Shown: positions 38,209 through 47,905, numbered from the stretch's first letter. The stretch: DNA of 64,000 nucleotides from Phycisphaerae bacterium (GCA_016793805.1 JAEUIZ010000048.1:29889-93888), one strand, 5' to 3'. Notes: generated from the sequence alone by a model not told the origin. Program-made: numbers and translations.

Positions 38209-39378
38209 CTATTTCTCGAACAGCCACGCGCTCTCGAGCACGCGGTTCTCCTTGCCGTCGTGGACCGCGAACGAGCCGCCCTTCCAGAGCGACGCGGAGC
38301 CGTAGGCGCCGTCCTTGCGGAGCGCGTACATCGTGACGTTGAAGTTGGGGCGGCCCTTGTCGTCGAGGAGCCGCTTCTCGCGGGTGCGGTCGGCCATGCG
38401 TTTGAGGACGGCGAGGCAGGCCTCGGTGGGCGAGAGGCCGCGGTCCATGTGCTCGACGACGCTGAAGGCGCCGCAGACCTGGATGACGGCCTCGCCGCGC
38501 CCGGTGGCGCCCGCCGAGCCGATCGCGTTGTCGCAGTACATGCCCGCGCCGACGATCGGGGAATCGCCGAGCCGACCGGGGAGTTTCCAGGAGAGGCCGC
38601 TGGTGGAGGTGCAGGCCGCGAGGTGGCCGGTGCTCGTGACCGCGGAGGTGTGGATGGTGCCCCAGGTGAAGGGGATCGTGGAATCGGGGATCACGGGCCC
38701 GCCCGCGCGGGCGTCGTGGGGCGAGGATCGCGGTGCGGCGGACCCCTCGGCGCGCGGGCCGGACTTGCGTTGGCCGAGGTCCTCGCGCTCGTCGTCGTTG
38801 AGCCACTTGTCATCGCGGCCGAGGTTCCCGCGCCATTTGAGCCAGGCCTCGCGAGCGGCGTCGGTGAGCAGGTTCTCTTCCTTGAAGCCCATGCGCAGGG
38901 CGAACTTGAGCGCCCCCGGGCCGACGAGCATGACGTGATCGGTGCGGCGCATGACCAGCAGCGCGACGGCCGCGGGGTTCTTGATGTTCTCGAGCGATCC
39001 GACCGAGCCCGCGCGGTGGAGCATGCCGTCCATGACGGAGGCGTCGAGTTGGACGACGCCCTCCTCGTTGGGCAGGCCGCCCAGGCCCACGGACATGTCG
39101 CTCGGGTCGTCCTCGACGATCTTGGTCCCCTCGACGATCGCGTCGAGCGGGTGTGTGCCGGCGGCGATGAGGTCCATGGCCTTGGCGGTGGTGCGTGCGC
39201 CGTTGCCCGAGGAGATCACGCACGGGCAGCGATGGTCGTCGCCGGCGCGTGCGGGTCGGGGGTTCGCGCCGGGCTGCGCGACCGGGGCGGAACCGGCCCC
39301 GAGCGAGGCGCCGGCGAGGGAGGCGGCGGTGGCGGCGGTGGTCATCGAGACAAACGTACGGCGGTCGATGGGCGACAT
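38209..39378 (-). CDS. Glycosylasparaginase-like Ntn hydrolase
   Basis: 389 residues. A twin-arginine-type N terminus (DRRTFVSMTTAATAASLAG) suggests export by Tat. The family removes asparagine from glycan-linked or beta-aspartyl substrates and cleaves itself before a Thr nucleophile. A WGTIHTSAV segment near residue 225 fits the new N terminus, with preceding region poor in structure (RKSGPRAEGSAAPRSSPHD). LSWKLPGRLGDSPIVGAGMYCDN and GAGATGRGE-like (SAGATGRGEAVIQ) are very typical. I chose ATG 39378; an upstream ATG at 39435 would add a segment without a Tat signal at its start. Substrate is not predictable. Confidence 0.92.
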   Translation of the reverse strand: MSPIDRRTFVSMTTAATAASLAGASLGAGSAPVAQPGANPRPARAGDDHRCPCVISSGNGARTTAKAMDLIAAGTHPLDAIVEGTKIVEDDPSDMSVGLGGLPNEEGVVQLDASVMDGMLHRAGSVGSLENIKNPAAVALLVMRRTDHVMLVGPGALKFALRMGFKEENLLTDAAREAWLKWRGNLGRDDKWLNDDEREDLGQRKSGPRAEGSAAPRSSPHDARAGGPVIPDSTIPFTWGTIHTSAVTSTGHLAACTSTSGLSWKLPGRLGDSPIVGAGMYCDNAIGSAGATGRGEAVIQVCGAFSVVEHMDRGLSPTEACLAVLKRMADRTREKRLLDDKGRPNFNVTMYALRKDGAYGSASLWKGGSFAVHDGKENRVLESAWLFEK

Positions 39379-39557
39379 GGACGCAGTGTCGCACATCCAC
39401 GCGCGGCTCGCAAGGCCCGCGGCCTTTGCGCCCACGTGGCTGGCGCCAACACCTTCCGACCTCAGCCGCAGCGTGGGTTCGGCCGCCTGTGCCCGTGCCC
39501 GCTCGCTCCTACCCTTGGTCCGCCCCGACGGCGGGGCCCGTTGGGAGTCCCGCGTTC

Positions 39558-41081
39558 ATGTCCATCGCCCTGTGGGCCGGCTTCATCACCCTGATCCTCG
39601 GGCTGCTCGCCCTTGATTTGTTCGTCCTGAACCGCAAGGCGCACGTGATCGGGATGCGCGAGGCGCTCACCGCGACCGCGGGCTGGGTGCTGGTCGCGCT
39701 GACGTTCAACGTCGCGGTGTTTTTCCTCTACGAGCACCACGTGTTCGGGCTGGGGGTCGCGACGGCCGAGCCTTCCGCCGCGGCGGGTCGCTTGCTCCCG
39801 TCGTCAGGCCGAGACGCGGCGATCATGTTCTTCACGGGCTACCTCGTGGAACTGATGCTGAGCCTCGACAACATGCTCGTGATCGCGATGGTCATGGGCT
39901 ACTTCCGCATCCCGGCGCATCTCCAGCACCGGGTGCTGTTCTGGGGCATCCTCGGGGCCGTCACGCTCCGCGGGGTCATGATCGCCCTGGGCACGGCCCT
40001 CGTGACGCAGTTCCACTGGGTGATCTACGTCTTCGGGGGCGTCCTCATCCTCTCGGCGTTCAAAATGCTGATGATGAAGGAGGAGGAGGCCAACTTCGAG
40101 CGGAATCTGGTCGTCCGCGCCGCCCGGAGCCTCTTCAACGTCTCTCCGTCGTTCGACGGCGCAAAGTTCATCACGCGGCTCCCCGACGGCCGACGCGCGC
40201 TCACCCCGCTCATGGTCGCGCTGCTGGTGGTCGAGGTCGCGGACGTGATCTTCGCGGTGGACTCGATCCCGGCGATCTTCGGGATCACGCTCGACCCGTT
40301 CCTCGTGTTCGCGTCCAACTGCTTCGCGATCCTCGGGCTCCGCGCCATCTACTTCGCGGTGGCGGCCCTCATCCGGCGCTTCCGGTTCCTCAAGGTCAGC
40401 ATGGTGATCGTGCTGGCGTTCATCGGCGTGAAGATGATCGCCGGCGCGTGGTACCACCTGCCCGCCGAGTATTCCCTCGCGGTCATCGCCTCGCTGATCG
40501 GGATCGGGATCATCGCGTCGCTCCTGGCCGACGCGCGCGACCGTCGCCCCGAGGAGCGACCCATCGACGACCTCGCCTCTGCCGCCGAGCAGGCCTGGCG
40601 ACGCTCCCGCAAGGTCGTCATCCTGGTTCTCGGGATCACCATTCTCGCGCTCTCGATTCCCATCGGGCTGCTCCCGGGCCCGGGCGGGATCGCCGTCGCG
40701 CTGGGCGGCCTGGCGCTGCTGGCGACCGAGTTCGTGTGGGCGCGTTCGCTCTTCCGCCGCGTCAAGGCCGAGTCGCAGGCCATCGCCACCCGCGCCAGTG
40801 CCGCGATCGCCAAGAAGCCCCGGCCCTGGCTGATCCCCTTCGTCTTTGCGGGCTTCTTCGCCGCGATCTACGCCCTTGTCCGCATCGAGCACTTCAAGAC
40901 CGACCACGTCTTGCTCTTCGCCATCGGGCCGTTCCTCGCCGTGTGTTTCTGGTCGTACACCAGCCTGTCAGCCTGGCTGCGGGCCAGACGCAAGCCCCCC
41001 GCCCAGCCGCCCGCATCGTCCCGCGCGTCCGCGACCACTGCGTCATCGGTTCCCAGTCACGCCTCGCAGGAACAGTCATGA
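39558..41081 (+). CDS. TerC-family membrane protein with C-terminal PGPGW-like domain
   Basis: 507 residues, about ten membrane helices. The first 320 residues are TerC: ALDLFVLNRKAH, GYLVELMLSLDNMLVIAMVM, VEVADVIFAVDSIPAIFGIT and FASNCFAILGLRAIYF, with the conserved acidic residues for metal ion transport. TerC proteins export manganese or assist metal loading of exported proteins. Residues about 345-400 have IPIGLLPGPGGIAVALGGLA, matching the PGPGW family of small membrane proteins, and extra helices follow. The fusion is unusual. Its stop overlaps the start of the DUF899 gene by 4 nt. Confidence 0.9.
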   Translation: MSIALWAGFITLILGLLALDLFVLNRKAHVIGMREALTATAGWVLVALTFNVAVFFLYEHHVFGLGVATAEPSAAAGRLLPSSGRDAAIMFFTGYLVELMLSLDNMLVIAMVMGYFRIPAHLQHRVLFWGILGAVTLRGVMIALGTALVTQFHWVIYVFGGVLILSAFKMLMMKEEEANFERNLVVRAARSLFNVSPSFDGAKFITRLPDGRRALTPLMVALLVVEVADVIFAVDSIPAIFGITLDPFLVFASNCFAILGLRAIYFAVAALIRRFRFLKVSMVIVLAFIGVKMIAGAWYHLPAEYSLAVIASLIGIGIIASLLADARDRRPEERPIDDLASAAEQAWRRSRKVVILVLGITILALSIPIGLLPGPGGIAVALGGLALLATEFVWARSLFRRVKAESQAIATRASAAIAKKPRPWLIPFVFAGFFAAIYALVRIEHFKTDHVLLFAIGPFLAVCFWSYTSLSAWLRARRKPPAQPPASSRASATTASSVPSHASQEQS

Positions 41082-41632
41082 ATCCCGACGCGATCCGTGC
41101 CGAGATCGACTCCCTCAAGGCCGCGCTGTACGCCGCCTCTCGATTCGACCCCCCGCAGGCTGTCGCCGACGCGCTCCTCTCGCGCGACCACGGGAGCCCG
41201 GTTCGTCTCTCGGCGCTCTTTGGCGAGAAGCCCGACCTCATCCTGATCCACAACATGGGCCGCGCGTGCCCTTATTGCACGCTGTGGGCGGACGGCTTCA
41301 TCGGACTCTGGCCGCACCTGGCGAGCCGCGCGGGCTTCGCGCTGTGCTCGCCCGATGAGCCGATGGTCCTGCGCGACTTTGCCCGCTCGCGGAAGTGGCC
41401 GTTCCCGTGCGTCTCCGCCGCGGGCACCACGTTCATCCATGACATGGGGTTCGAGCCCGCGCCCGGCAAGCCCATGCCCGGTGTCTCGACCTTCCGCCGC
41501 CGCCCCGACGGCGCGATCGAACGCATCGCCAGCACGCTCTTTGGACCGATGGACGACTTCTGCGCGGTGTGGCCCATGTTCCAGATGCTCGCCGACGGGC
41601 CGAATGGCTGGTCGCCCAGGTACTCGTACTAA
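41078..41632 (+). CDS. DUF899-family thioredoxin-like protein
   Basis: 184 residues with a thioredoxin-like fold. LILIHNMGRACPYCTLWADG holds the CPYC active-site-like motif; FPCVSAAGTTFIHDMGF and PMPGVSTFRRRPDG follow. Function unknown: DUF899 members are suspected redox proteins. ATGA overlap with the terC-like gene means co-translation, so it may act with that membrane protein in metal or redox homeostasis (inference). Confidence 0.88.
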   Translation: MNPDAIRAEIDSLKAALYAASRFDPPQAVADALLSRDHGSPVRLSALFGEKPDLILIHNMGRACPYCTLWADGFIGLWPHLASRAGFALCSPDEPMVLRDFARSRKWPFPCVSAAGTTFIHDMGFEPAPGKPMPGVSTFRRRPDGAIERIASTLFGPMDDFCAVWPMFQMLADGPNGWSPRYSY

Positions 41633-41638
41633 CGGGCG

Positions 41639-42550
41639 TCAGTCGGGCCAGTCGCCCGTGAAGACCTCGGCCGCGGGGCCTGTCATCAGCACGCGACTCG
41701 CGCCCGCTCCGCGGTCCCACTTGACGGCCAACTCGCCGCCCGGGAGGCGGACCGTCGCCTCGGGCGCGAGCCGACCCGTGAGCACGCCCGCCACCACCGC
41801 CGCGCAGGCCCCGGTCCCGCACGCCAGCGTCATCCCCGCGCCGCGCTCCCACGTCCGCATCACCGCCCGCGCGGGCTCGACGGCCGCGACGACGTGGACG
41901 TTGATCCGGTTGGGGAAGATCGGCTGCGTCTCGATATGCGGGCCGAGCAGGTCGAGCGCCACGCCCTCGGGCCTGGCGCAGAAGAGCACGACGTGCGGAT
42001 TCCCCATCGACACGCACGTCATCCCGGGGAGCAGGCCCGATTCGTCCATCCACCCGGACCACTCGGCCGGGATCGGCACGAACCGCGCCAGCGGGAAGTC
42101 CACGATCCGCCCGTCCGCGGTCGGTCGGGGCAACTCGACGCCGATGCGTCCGGCGTCCAGGATCGGCTCGCCCATGTCCACCGTCGCCGACGCCAGGCGG
42201 GTGTCGGCCACCACGTAGTCGATCGCGAGCACGCCGCGCCCGGTCTGCACGCGCATGGGGAGTTTGCGGATCCCGAGGCGGTCGTGGGCGAACTTGGCGA
42301 CGCACCGCACCCCGTTGCCGCACATCTCCGACTCGCTCCCGTCGGCGTTGAACATGCGCATGCGCACGTCGGCGCCGCTCGCGGTGGGTCGGCAGAGCAG
42401 GATGAGCCCGTCGGCGCCGATCCCGCGGTGGCGATCGCTCATCGCCCGCGCCAGCGCGGGCAGGTCCCGCCGCCGCTCCACCGCGGCATCGGTGTAGGCG
42501 TCCACGTACACATAGTCGTTCCCAATCCCGTGCATCTTGACGAATCGCAT
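41639..42550 (-). CDS. dapF: Diaminopimelate epimerase
   Basis: 303 residues. Converts LL- to meso-diaminopimelate, the last but one step of lysine synthesis and the precursor of the peptidoglycan cross-link. Two catalytic Cys are visible: EMCGNGVRC (about 75) and LACGTGAC (about 240). The start MRFVKMHGIGNDYVYVDAY is standard and fixes ATG 42550. It lies 18 nt after the M48 protease stop, so the two may be one transcript. The aspartate kinase gene (lysC) of the same pathway is 3.2 kb away on the same strand. Confidence 0.96.
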   Translation of the reverse strand: MRFVKMHGIGNDYVYVDAYTDAAVERRRDLPALARAMSDRHRGIGADGLILLCRPTASGADVRMRMFNADGSESEMCGNGVRCVAKFAHDRLGIRKLPMRVQTGRGVLAIDYVVADTRLASATVDMGEPILDAGRIGVELPRPTADGRIVDFPLARFVPIPAEWSGWMDESGLLPGMTCVSMGNPHVVLFCARPEGVALDLLGPHIETQPIFPNRINVHVVAAVEPARAVMRTWERGAGMTLACGTGACAAVVAGVLTGRLAPEATVRLPGGELAVKWDRGAGASRVLMTGPAAEVFTGDWPD

Positions 42551-42567
42551 CCGTGTCTCCGCGCGCC

Positions 42568-43956
42568 TCAGGCCCCGCCGAACGCCACGATCGTAAGGGC
42601 CGCGGCGCACCCCAGCGCGATCGCCGCCTTGGCCCGACCCGCCGATCGATCCGGCCCGAGGTCATCCGCCGCTCGCCCCGAGAGCGCCATGAGCGAGGCC
42701 TGGCGCGAGCGGATCGACCCGTGACGCCACGAGTGCCGATCCGCCGGAATGTGGTTGAGCAGCGCGACGGTCTCGAGGGCGCCCGCCATCGCGACCACGG
42801 CCTCGGGACGCACCTCGGCGTGCCCCTCCGCCTCGCTGAGCAGCCGCGCGGCAAAGGTATCGGCCTGCCGCTCGAACCGCCGGCTGATCGCCCCGAAGGC
42901 CCAGAAGGCCAGCGCCAGCGAGAGCACCAGCGCGGCGAGGTCCGTCGCGTCCCCGCGGATCCCCGGGAGGGCCGCCACGGCGCGCTCGGCCGCGTACCCG
43001 CTCAGGATCAGGATGGACAGTCCCCCCGCCAACAGCCACGGGAGATGGCGATGTCGAACGTGCCCGAGTTCGTGGGCCATGACGGCGCGGACCTGCTCGA
43101 GCGGAAGGCTGCCCAGGAGCGCGTCGGTCAGCAGCACGTAGCGCAGCGGCGCGACCAGGCCCATCACCGCGCCGTTGATCGTGGCCATGTGCGTCCGCCA
43201 GACGAGCAGGTTTCGCACCCGCACCCGGGCCAGGGCCGCCAGGTCCAGCAGGCGATCCCGCAACGGACCGGCGCCGAGCGGGACGGTGTCCCACAATCGC
43301 ACCGCCGCGGCGGGCATCAGCAGGAGCACCAGCGCCACGCCCACCAGGCGCGCCCCGAGAAGCGCCGCGTGGTGATCCACCGCCAACCGACCCGCCACGC
43401 GCTCCGCCAGTTCCTCCCATCCCGTGATGGCGACGATCGGGACGAGCGTGAGTCCCATCGTGTTGCGGATCGCCGAGAGCAGGTATTGCCGCCGCGCCGG
43501 GAGCGTGACGGCGGACGGATCGCGCTCCAGGTTCGCCAGCACCCCCGCCTCGCGGAGCCGCCGATCGATCGGGAACTCCGACCACCAGGTCAGCACGATG
43601 AGCACGAGCATCGGCGTCGCGGCGAGCACCTCGTCCACCGCGACCAGATCACCCACGACGGCCCGCACCGCGCCGAGCCAGTCGAGCCCGAGCACCGCGC
43701 CGGCGTGCAGCGCGAGCCCCACACCCCGCGCCACCCGGCCCGCCGCAAACGCCCGCCGCACCGCCCGATGGTCGCCGGTGCGGTCGATCCGGACGCCCTG
43801 CGCCCGCATGTACCGATCCGCGGCCAGCCACACCAGCGCCATGCACGCCGGGAAGAGCGCCGGCACCCACCACGGGTGCGCGAGCGACCGCGCGGGCCAC
43901 CCCGATTCCTCCCTCAGGAAGATCAGGACGAACGCGGCGACGACCAGCAACTGCAC
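42568..43956 (-). CDS. M48-type membrane metalloprotease
   Basis: 462 residues with several membrane helices at the N terminus and around residue 300-340. The zinc motif HELGH (about 291) lies in VRAVMAHELGHVRHRH, and the third ligand is likely a Glu in ISRRFERQADTFAA. It resembles HtpX/Ste24-like quality-control peptidases. Substrate unknown. It is followed closely by dapF and preceded (18 nt) by the lipoprotein gene, so these three may form an operon. Confidence 0.88.
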   Translation of the reverse strand: MQLLVVAAFVLIFLREESGWPARSLAHPWWVPALFPACMALVWLAADRYMRAQGVRIDRTGDHRAVRRAFAAGRVARGVGLALHAGAVLGLDWLGAVRAVVGDLVAVDEVLAATPMLVLIVLTWWSEFPIDRRLREAGVLANLERDPSAVTLPARRQYLLSAIRNTMGLTLVPIVAITGWEELAERVAGRLAVDHHAALLGARLVGVALVLLLMPAAAVRLWDTVPLGAGPLRDRLLDLAALARVRVRNLLVWRTHMATINGAVMGLVAPLRYVLLTDALLGSLPLEQVRAVMAHELGHVRHRHLPWLLAGGLSILILSGYAAERAVAALPGIRGDATDLAALVLSLALAFWAFGAISRRFERQADTFAARLLSEAEGHAEVRPEAVVAMAGALETVALLNHIPADRHSWRHGSIRSRQASLMALSGRAADDLGPDRSAGRAKAAIALGCAAALTIVAFGGA

Positions 43957-43974
43957 CAGGGCCAGGTTCCTGTG

Positions 43975-45465
43975 CTACGGGGAGACCACGGTCCCCAGGT
44001 CGATCACCTCGCCCCCGGGCAGGTACAGGTCGGCGTTGAGCGTGTCGGCACGGATGGACGTGAAGACCACGCACGCCCGGCCCAGCCGCGCCGCGTAGAG
44101 GATGTCCGCCTGGCTCGGGCCGGCGTACTCGACGTTGCGCGCCTTCTGCGCGTGGTAGTGGTAGTGCGCCAGGGCGTGGTCGGATTGCGCGATCATGTCC
44201 GCCGAGGCCACGAACTCCCGATCCCCGCGGCGATCCCCGGGCCGAGGGGGATAGAGCACCGCGTTGAACGGAGGATCGGCGTTGGGGGGCGAGGCCACCA
44301 GCAGCCCGCCGTATTCCGCCGAGGTGTCCTCGCGATCCATCTCGGCCTGGGCGCGCAGGGTCCGCGCCAGCCGCGTGCCGCCCAGCGACTTGTCCACCAC
44401 CAGCGCCACGAGCAGGTCGCCCCACGAGATCGTCGCCGCCACGTCCGCCAGGCGCTCGCTCGAGGGCGCCCGGCTCTCGCGCTCCCCTCGCACCCGCCGA
44501 TGCACGGGACGGGACGCGAGTTTCGACTTCAGTTCCGCCAGCAGCGTCGCCCGATCGGCCGAGAGCCACGGCGATCCGTGCGCCGCGGCCCAGTGGATCG
44601 CGGCGATGTGCCGCAGTTGCAATCGTCCCGTGCGCTCGGGGTCGGTCGAACCCACCGCCGCCGTCGCGGCCTCCCACCACGATCGGTTCGCCGGCTTGGT
44701 GAAGTCGCGCAGCGACCCCAGCCACCGCAACTCGTCGCCCGTCAGGGGCGCGCAGCGCAGGTCGCGAACGCACGCGCGGAGGTCCGCGATCGCGCCCGTC
44801 GCCTCTTCCGGCGCCGTGCTCAGCCACGCGGCCCGCTGGTCGCCCGTGGGGTCCAGCCGCGAGAGCAGGTCCCACGCATCCGCGCGGATCCGCTCGGCGC
44901 TCACGGGCCGGAGCGTCGATCGCTCCTCCGGCGGCGCGACAAAGACCCCCCAGACCACCTCCGCCAGCGGGCGATCCGGGTTGAGCGTTCGGATCGCCTT
45001 GGCCTCCGGGCGCTCAGTGTCCGCGACCCTCGGGTTCCACCGTCCCAGGCTTCGCACCAGCGCGGGCGTGGCATCGGTCCAGCCGCGCTCCGCCGCGAGG
45101 CCGCTCAGCAGCGTCGTCATCCCGGGATCCGTCTCGCGCGGGAGCATGAGGATCGCCAGCCGCTTCGTGTCGGCCTCGCCCTGCTCCGAGCGATCGTCGG
45201 CCAGCGCCCGCATCGCCGCCAGCCGCAGCGGCGCGGGCCACGCGCCGGGCCCGGCGACGGTCTTGAGGTCCTCTCGCGCCGCCTGTCGCTCGCGCGCGCC
45301 CTCGGACGCCGAGGCCCACCGCCGATCGATCGCCTTGATCCGCGCCGCGGTCGAGAGTTTCGAGTCGCGGACCTGCGACATCGGGTCCGGGTCGGGGCGG
45401 GCGCTCGCGCACGCGCCCAGCGTCATCAGCGAGCCCACCGCGACCACGCGAATCGTTCGGCGCAT
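43975..45465 (-). CDS. Putative lipoprotein of unknown function
   Basis: 496 residues. A lipobox (LGAC, Cys about 19) follows a short signal peptide. The body has many helical segments, such as PAPLRLAAMRALADDRSEQ, that could be HEAT-like repeats, and Trp-rich stretches near WGDLLVALVVDKSLGG. The C-terminal 100 residues (HYHYHAQKARN, ADILYAARLGRACVVFTS, LYLPGGEVIDLGTV) are more conserved-looking and could be an enzyme-like domain. I do not recognise a family. The start is ATG 45465, with the charged signal start MRRTIRV. The gene lies 18 nt upstream of the M48 gene. Confidence 0.8.
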   Translation of the reverse strand: MRRTIRVVAVGSLMTLGACASARPDPDPMSQVRDSKLSTAARIKAIDRRWASASEGARERQAAREDLKTVAGPGAWPAPLRLAAMRALADDRSEQGEADTKRLAILMLPRETDPGMTTLLSGLAAERGWTDATPALVRSLGRWNPRVADTERPEAKAIRTLNPDRPLAEVVWGVFVAPPEERSTLRPVSAERIRADAWDLLSRLDPTGDQRAAWLSTAPEEATGAIADLRACVRDLRCAPLTGDELRWLGSLRDFTKPANRSWWEAATAAVGSTDPERTGRLQLRHIAAIHWAAAHGSPWLSADRATLLAELKSKLASRPVHRRVRGERESRAPSSERLADVAATISWGDLLVALVVDKSLGGTRLARTLRAQAEMDREDTSAEYGGLLVASPPNADPPFNAVLYPPRPGDRRGDREFVASADMIAQSDHALAHYHYHAQKARNVEYAGPSQADILYAARLGRACVVFTSIRADTLNADLYLPGGEVIDLGTVVSP

Positions 45466-45503
45466 GCCGACCAGTCTAGGCGAAGCCCTCCCTACCATGA
45501 CGC

Positions 45504-45743
45504 ATGTCCGCTCCCGACGTTCACGATCGCGTGGCCAGGGTCATCGACCTCATCCGGCCCGCCGTCCAGTCCGACGGGGGCGACGTCGAACTCGTCGGCG
45601 TCACGCCCGCCGGCGTCGTCCAGATCCGCCTCCACGGCGCCTGCGTCGGGTGTCCCTCGGCCTCGGTCACGCTCGCCCTGGGCATCGAGCGCAACCTCAA
45701 GGCGCACGTCCCCGAGGTCGCATCCGTCGAGGCCGTCGACTAG
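45504..45743 (+). CDS. NifU C-terminal-domain Fe-S scaffold
   Basis: 79 residues, one NifU/NfuA-type domain. The Cys pair in GACVGCPSASVTL binds an Fe-S cluster for delivery to apo-proteins. VQSDGGDVELVGVT is typical of the family. The protein is the small stand-alone kind. Its 3' end overlaps that of the convergent lysC gene by 4 nt. Confidence 0.92.
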   Translation: MSAPDVHDRVARVIDLIRPAVQSDGGDVELVGVTPAGVVQIRLHGACVGCPSASVTLALGIERNLKAHVPEVASVEAVD

Positions 45744-46987
45744 CCCCGCGCCGGGACCTCGAGCCCGAACGCCCCGTGCACCGCCCGCATCGCCTTCTCC
45801 CCGTCCTCCTTCGCGAGGATGCACGAGATCCGGATCTCGCTGGTCGTGATGTTCTGGATCCGCACGCCCGCCTCGGCCAGCGCGCGGAACATCTTCGCCG
45901 CAACCCCCGTGTGCGACCGCATCCCAACGCCGACCGCCGAGACCTTGCACAGGCCCACGTCCACCCGCACCGCGCCCCACGACCCCGCCCCGCGCACCGG
46001 GCCGCTGTCCGAGAGGATCCGGTCCAGCACCGGCTTGATGTCCGCCAGGTCCGCGTGATCGACCGTGAAACTCACGCTCGTCGTCTCCGGCGACACCTCG
46101 TTCTGGATGATGTCGTCCACCAGCACCTGCGCGTCCGCGATCGCCGCGAAGATCCGCGCCTGGATCCCCGGCGCCGTCGGCAGCCCCGTCAGCGTCACCC
46201 GCCCCAGGTTCGTCTTGAGCGCCACCCCCGTCACCTCCTCCTGCTCCATCTCCTTCGTCTCCGAAACGATCATCGTGCCTGGGTCCGGGAGCATCGCGTG
46301 CCTCACGTGAATGGGGATGTTGTACTTCGCGCCAAAGAAGATCGACCGGCTCGCCATCACCTTCGCCCCCAGCGACGCCAGTTCCAAAATCTCCTCGTAA
46401 CTGATCCGCGCCAGTTTCCGGGCCGAGGGCACCACCCGCGGGTCCGCCGTGTAGACCCCGTCCACGTCGGTGTAGATCTCGCACTCGTCGGCCCTGAGCG
46501 CCGCCGCCAGCGCCACCGCCGTCGTGTCCGAGCCCCCGCGGCCCAGCGTCGTCGTCTCCCCCTCGTCCGTCACCCCCTGGAACCCCGCCACCACCACCAC
46601 CCGCCCCTGCGCCAGGTGCTGCCGCACGCGCGACGTGTCGATCGTGCGGATCCGCGCCCGCGTGTGCGCCGGCTCCGTGAGGATCCGCGCCTGCGCCCCC
46701 GTCAGGCTCACCGCCGGCTGCCCCAGCGACGAGAGCGCCATCGCCGTCAGCGCGATCGACACCTGCTCCCCCGCGGCCATGAGTTGGTCCATCTCGCGCT
46801 TGGGCGGCGAGGCCGCCACCTCCCCCGCCAACTCGATCAGCCGATCCGTCGTCTTGCCCATCGCCGAGACGACCACGACGACATCGTGCCCGGCCCGCCG
46901 CGCGTCGTACGCCCGCTGCGCGCACCGCCGGATCCGATCCGCGTCCGCCACCGACGACCCCCCGAACTTCTGCACCAAGAGCGCCAT
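45740..46987 (-). CDS. lysC: Aspartate kinase
   Basis: 415 residues. Phosphorylates aspartate at the head of lysine, threonine, methionine and diaminopimelate synthesis. The start ALLVQKFGGSSVADADRI is diagnostic; GFQGVTDEGETTTLGRGGSDTTA binds nucleotide and aspartate; two ACT domains (from about 255 and about 335) sit at the C terminus and would give feedback control by lysine or threonine. It is a monofunctional enzyme of the short type. It lies 37 nt downstream of the prpB-like gene on the same strand. Confidence 0.97.
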   Translation of the reverse strand: MALLVQKFGGSSVADADRIRRCAQRAYDARRAGHDVVVVVSAMGKTTDRLIELAGEVAASPPKREMDQLMAAGEQVSIALTAMALSSLGQPAVSLTGAQARILTEPAHTRARIRTIDTSRVRQHLAQGRVVVVAGFQGVTDEGETTTLGRGGSDTTAVALAAALRADECEIYTDVDGVYTADPRVVPSARKLARISYEEILELASLGAKVMASRSIFFGAKYNIPIHVRHAMLPDPGTMIVSETKEMEQEEVTGVALKTNLGRVTLTGLPTAPGIQARIFAAIADAQVLVDDIIQNEVSPETTSVSFTVDHADLADIKPVLDRILSDSGPVRGAGSWGAVRVDVGLCKVSAVGVGMRSHTGVAAKMFRALAEAGVRIQNITTSEIRISCILAKEDGEKAMRAVHGAFGLEVPARG

Positions 46988-47023
46988 GCCCGCGTCCCTG
47001 CCACCCCGTCCCCCGCCGCCGAT

Positions 47024-47905
47024 CTACGCCGGGTACTCCCACGGCCGACCCGGCGTGTACCCGATCAACTCGTACAACTCCTTCCGCGTCTGCATCCCCT
47101 CCACCAACCCCGCCGCCGTCCCGGTCTTGTGCAACTCCGACAGCGCCCGCGCGACCGCCCCCATCGCCACCCGAAGCATCGTCACCGGATAGATCACCAC
47201 GTCATACCCCAGAACCCCGAACCGCGTCGCCGGGATCATCGGCGTCTTCCCGAACTCCGTCATGTTCGCCAGCAGCAGGCACGACGGCGCGACGGCCCGC
47301 AGCCCCGAAGCAAACCTCCCGAACTCCTCCTCGCTCGTCAACCCCTCGGGAAAGATCATCTGCGCCCCAGCCTTGGCGTACGCCGCCGCCCGCTCGACCG
47401 CCGCCTCCAGACCTTCGACGCCCCGCGCGTCCGTCCGCGCGCACACGATGAACTCGTGGTCCACCTCGCTCGCCGCCCGCACCGCCCACTCCACCTTCTC
47501 CACCATGTGATCGACCGGCACCAGTTCCTTCCCGTCCAGGTGCCCGCACCGCTTCGGGAACTTCTGGTCCTCCAGGTGCAGCCCCGACGCCCCGGCCCGC
47601 GCGTACTCGATCACCGTCCGCCGGACCATCTCCGCCTCGCCGAACCCCGTGTCCGCGTCCGCCAGCACCGGCAAGCCGCCCGCGTCCGCCACCTCCCGAA
47701 TCGTCCGCGCGAAGTGCTCGAGCGTCAGCAGCCCCACGTCCGGCACCCCCGCGCTCACGCTCGTCGCCGCACCCGACACGTAGCACGCCCCGAACCCCGC
47801 CCGCGCGATCGACCTCGCGCACAACGCGCTGAACGCCCCCGGCGCCATCAGCGCCTCGCCCCGTCGCTTGCTCGCGTGGATCGCCTCTCGCAGTGACCTC
47901 GACAT
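47024..47905 (-). CDS. prpB: Methylisocitrate lyase-like, isocitrate lyase/PEP mutase superfamily
   Basis: 293 residues. Methylisocitrate lyase splits 2-methylisocitrate to pyruvate and succinate in propionate use. VLADADTGFGE holds the metal-binding Asp, and HLEDQKFPKRCGHLDGKEL has the catalytic Cys (KRCGH in place of KKCGH). MIFPEGL and NMTEFGKTP also match PrpB. No prpC or prpD is nearby, so other superfamily roles (oxaloacetate hydrolase-like or carboxyphosphonoenolpyruvate mutase) remain possible. The gene is on the same strand as lysC, 37 nt before it. Confidence 0.85.
   Translation of the reverse strand: MSRSLREAIHASKRRGEALMAPGAFSALCARSIARAGFGACYVSGAATSVSAGVPDVGLLTLEHFARTIREVADAGGLPVLADADTGFGEAEMVRRTVIEYARAGASGLHLEDQKFPKRCGHLDGKELVPVDHMVEKVEWAVRAASEVDHEFIVCARTDARGVEGLEAAVERAAAYAKAGAQMIFPEGLTSEEEFGRFASGLRAVAPSCLLLANMTEFGKTPMIPATRFGVLGYDVVIYPVTMLRVAMGAVARALSELHKTGTAAGLVEGMQTRKELYELIGYTPGRPWEYPA

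Noticed and set aside
31181..39440. Other CACGTG-containing sites as extra parS copies
   Set aside because: Sites such as those near 31181 and 39434 lack the outer TGTTCC/GGAACA arms.
42553..47896. Plus-strand frames of about 1,098 and 1,210 residues opposite dapF, the M48 gene and lysC
   Set aside because: Arg/Pro/His-rich shadows of well-recognised genes on the other strand, with no domain.
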